This document shows, in pieces, positions 62,498 through 64,000 of a stretch of DNA of 64,000 nt (position 1 is its first letter; every line of letters starts with the position of its first letter). Source of the DNA: CAZMLC01 sp964567125 (GTDB lineage: Bacteria > Verrucomicrobiota > Kiritimatiellia > RFP12 > UBA1067); the NCBI GenBank assembly GCA_964567125.1, contig CAZMLC010000005.1, forward strand, positions 4,610 through 68,609. The letters run 5' to 3'. The notes beneath the pieces were generated by a model. It searched no databases. It saw nothing but the letters and a program-made list of their open reading frames with translations, and had not been told where the DNA came from. The translations under genes were made by a program, and so were the position numbers.

Positions 62498-64000
62498 AGA
62501 GGATTGCAGGAAAAGCGGTTGCGCGGGCTGTCGCGTGTATGCCAGCATCGAGCGAGCAATATGACCTGATCGTTGTCGGTCTCGGTTCGGCTGGTGCCGA
62601 GGCGCTCATTGCAGCGGCGGAATCGGGTATCAAGGTGTTGGGAATTGACGTCCGCGCGGCAATGGGAGGCAACGCGACGCTCGGGGCGATCAATTGGGGA
62701 TCCAAATGGCCGATGAACGTCGCGGGCCGTTTAGCGACGCTGGAACGTTCCGCCCGCAAGTATGGTGCCGAATTAGCGTATGAAACTTCCGTGGCAGCCG
62801 CTTACCGCGACGGTCAGCGGATCGTCGGATTACAAATTATCCGCAACGGAATCGTCCGCGAGGTGGCTGCCAAAGTATTTATCGACGCAACGGGCAACGC
62901 AACGCTCGCCTTGCTCGCCGGTGCGAACGTCCGTTTCGGACGGGCGCTAGATGGTGCCCAGTTCACGGTATCGCGGACCTATTACATGGAGAAAGCGGGC
63001 GGCGGCATGGGGCCTGTTTACATCGGTATGTACAAAAGCCCGAATGTAAACGCGCGGGCATATGCCGCTTTGGCGAGCGAACTTGCAGCAGGACGGTTGC
63101 GGCTCCGTAACAAAAATCAGAACCGTGTGCTGATGGCCTGTCCCTATATCGGGGCGCGTGAAGAGGCGGGGGTGGAAACCGATGTCATGGTGTCGTTTCG
63201 CACATGTCTCTTCGGTCCGCGCAGCGAGGAACCGGTGTTCACCGCATGGGTTCCTTACGACATCCATCGCATGGGCGACCGGGCGTTCGAGACCGACGCG
63301 TCCGTGAACTGGGAAGTCCTTTGCAGAATGGCGCCTTTCGCTTATCCGGTCAGTGTTCCGTACGCTGCGTTAATCGCCAAGAATGTCGACAACCTGCTCG
63401 TTCCCTCGCGCCACATGGGTATCGATCGCGATGTGTTGGCCGGATTGCGGATGGTACCTGAAATGCAAATGTCGGGCAAAGCCGCTGCTGCCGCAGCCAT
63501 CCTTGCAATTCAAACCGGCGTGGCGGTGCGCGATGTGTCGTATGCCGAACTCCGTAAACGTTTGGACCAATACGGTTTGGTGCGCCCCTTACGGCATCCG
63601 TTCGTCTCGTTCTATTCGCCCAACGCAATCGCACCGTTTACGGATGAAGAAATCATTTGCGCGTTTCGCCGTGACATCGGTAACGCGGTTTCCTGGGTCT
63701 TTCATCGCACGCCTGACGATGAAGACCGATCGTCCTATGCCTACTACAGTTGCTGGAATGTTGCGGAACGTGGATCGTCTGCGCGTAACGACAGCTTGCG
63801 CAGCAAACTCGTTGCGGCCATGCGCGCTGAAAAACGCTTTTCCGCGAATTATGCAACCGCGCTGGGCATTATGGGCGACAGCCGGGCGGTTGACCTTCTT
63901 TTAGAAATCGTGCGCAATCCCGGCGGCGACCGCGATCCCATTGTCGATTTCGCCTATCCGAATCGATTGAAGGCGATTTGTCTGCTCGGACGGATCGGTC
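62485..64000 (+). CDS. FAD-dependent oxidoreductase (FAD_oxidored type), cut by right edge
   Basis: The frame is open from the ATG at 62485 to the window edge (505 codons), so the 3' end is missing. The FAD-binding motif is intact: YDLIVVGLGSAGAEALIAAA, then KVLGIDVRAAMGGNATLGAI and KVFIDATGNATLALLAGANV. The closing FAD motif is VDNLLVPSRHMGIDRDV followed by LRMVPEMQMSGKAAAAAAI. The C-terminal part has Tyr/Trp-rich DEDRSSYAYYSCWN and an armadillo-like helical region. Such proteins (PF12831) are frequent in PVC polysaccharide and sulfatase regions with unknown substrate. No signal peptide is visible, although its partner at 61595 is Tat-exported. Confidence 0.75.
   Translation, partial: MLEVKRIAGKAVARAVACMPASSEQYDLIVVGLGSAGAEALIAAAESGIKVLGIDVRAAMGGNATLGAINWGSKWPMNVAGRLATLERSARKYGAELAYETSVAAAYRDGQRIVGLQIIRNGIVREVAAKVFIDATGNATLALLAGANVRFGRALDGAQFTVSRTYYMEKAGGGMGPVYIGMYKSPNVNARAYAALASELAAGRLRLRNKNQNRVLMACPYIGAREEAGVETDVMVSFRTCLFGPRSEEPVFTAWVPYDIHRMGDRAFETDASVNWEVLCRMAPFAYPVSVPYAALIAKNVDNLLVPSRHMGIDRDVLAGLRMVPEMQMSGKAAAAAAILAIQTGVAVRDVSYAELRKRLDQYGLVRPLRHPFVSFYSPNAIAPFTDEEIICAFRRDIGNAVSWVFHRTPDDEDRSSYAYYSCWNVAERGSSARNDSLRSKLVAAMRAEKRFSANYATALGIMGDSRAVDLLLEIVRNPGGDRDPIVDFAYPNRLKAICLLGRIG

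Overview
The window looks like a chromosomal scaffold from a PVC-superphylum bacterium, most likely Kiritimatiellota/Verrucomicrobiota/Lentisphaerae. The reasons are a long secreted protein of autotransporter-associated beta-strand repeats, a CotH/lamin-tail secreted protein, a secreted SUMF1 protein, a PD40-plus-c-heme protein related to hydrazine synthase alpha, several secreted CAZymes without SusC/SusD partners, and core genes scattered singly among them. This placement is inferred from family content. No rRNA or tRNA gene was seen to confirm it. A 100-N scaffold gap lies at 16590-16689.

Layout. 1-4125 (minus) is the start of a type I-C CRISPR-Cas operon (cas3, cas5c, cas8c, the last running off the left edge). 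Directly upstream, on the same strand, is an XRE regulator with a dead ImmA/IrrE-like domain (4243-5388). 5485-8889 is a beta-strand-repeat surface protein. 9181-16776 is a tightly packed seven-gene run: a PGAM-like metalloenzyme, MiaB, a TrmA/RlmD-type RNA methyltransferase, a flavin reductase-like protein, a PHP-like lipoprotein, a thioredoxin-fold lipoprotein and a radical SAM protein. 16909-24445 holds gyrA, a GH50-like agarase-type hydrolase, gmk, coaC and pyrD. pgsA follows on the minus strand.

25340-31104 is a rhamnogalacturonan-I (pectin) degradation cluster (GH105, BNR_4/LamG protein, PL11 lyase). It runs into alr, with ruvA and trpB convergent on the other strand. 34338-45874 holds a DUF481 outer-membrane protein, a divergent GH78 rhamnosidase, the triheme HzsA-like protein, recJ, bioA (minus) and a large secreted protein of unknown function. 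45861-50516 (minus) holds an M16 peptidase, a methyltransferase and a Tat-exported GH20-like protein. 50671-59188 contains two giant secreted proteins: CotH with three lamin-tail domains, and a 1,480-residue GH-A-like protein. 59546 to the right edge is a co-directional run: a small secreted protein, a secreted SUMF1 protein, a Tat-exported protein with a degenerate flavoprotein motif, and an FAD-dependent oxidoreductase cut by the edge.

How the genes work together. The PL11 lyase would cut the RG-I backbone, GH105 would remove the unsaturated uronyl end, and GH78 would remove rhamnose. The promoters readable by eye are sigma70-like, and several put the start codon at or within a few bases of the predicted +1, suggesting leaderless mRNAs. 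The most interesting regulatory signal is a repeated TGAAAACA box at the promoters of both the XRE/pseudo-peptidase gene and cas3, which suggests a dedicated regulator of this CRISPR-Cas system.
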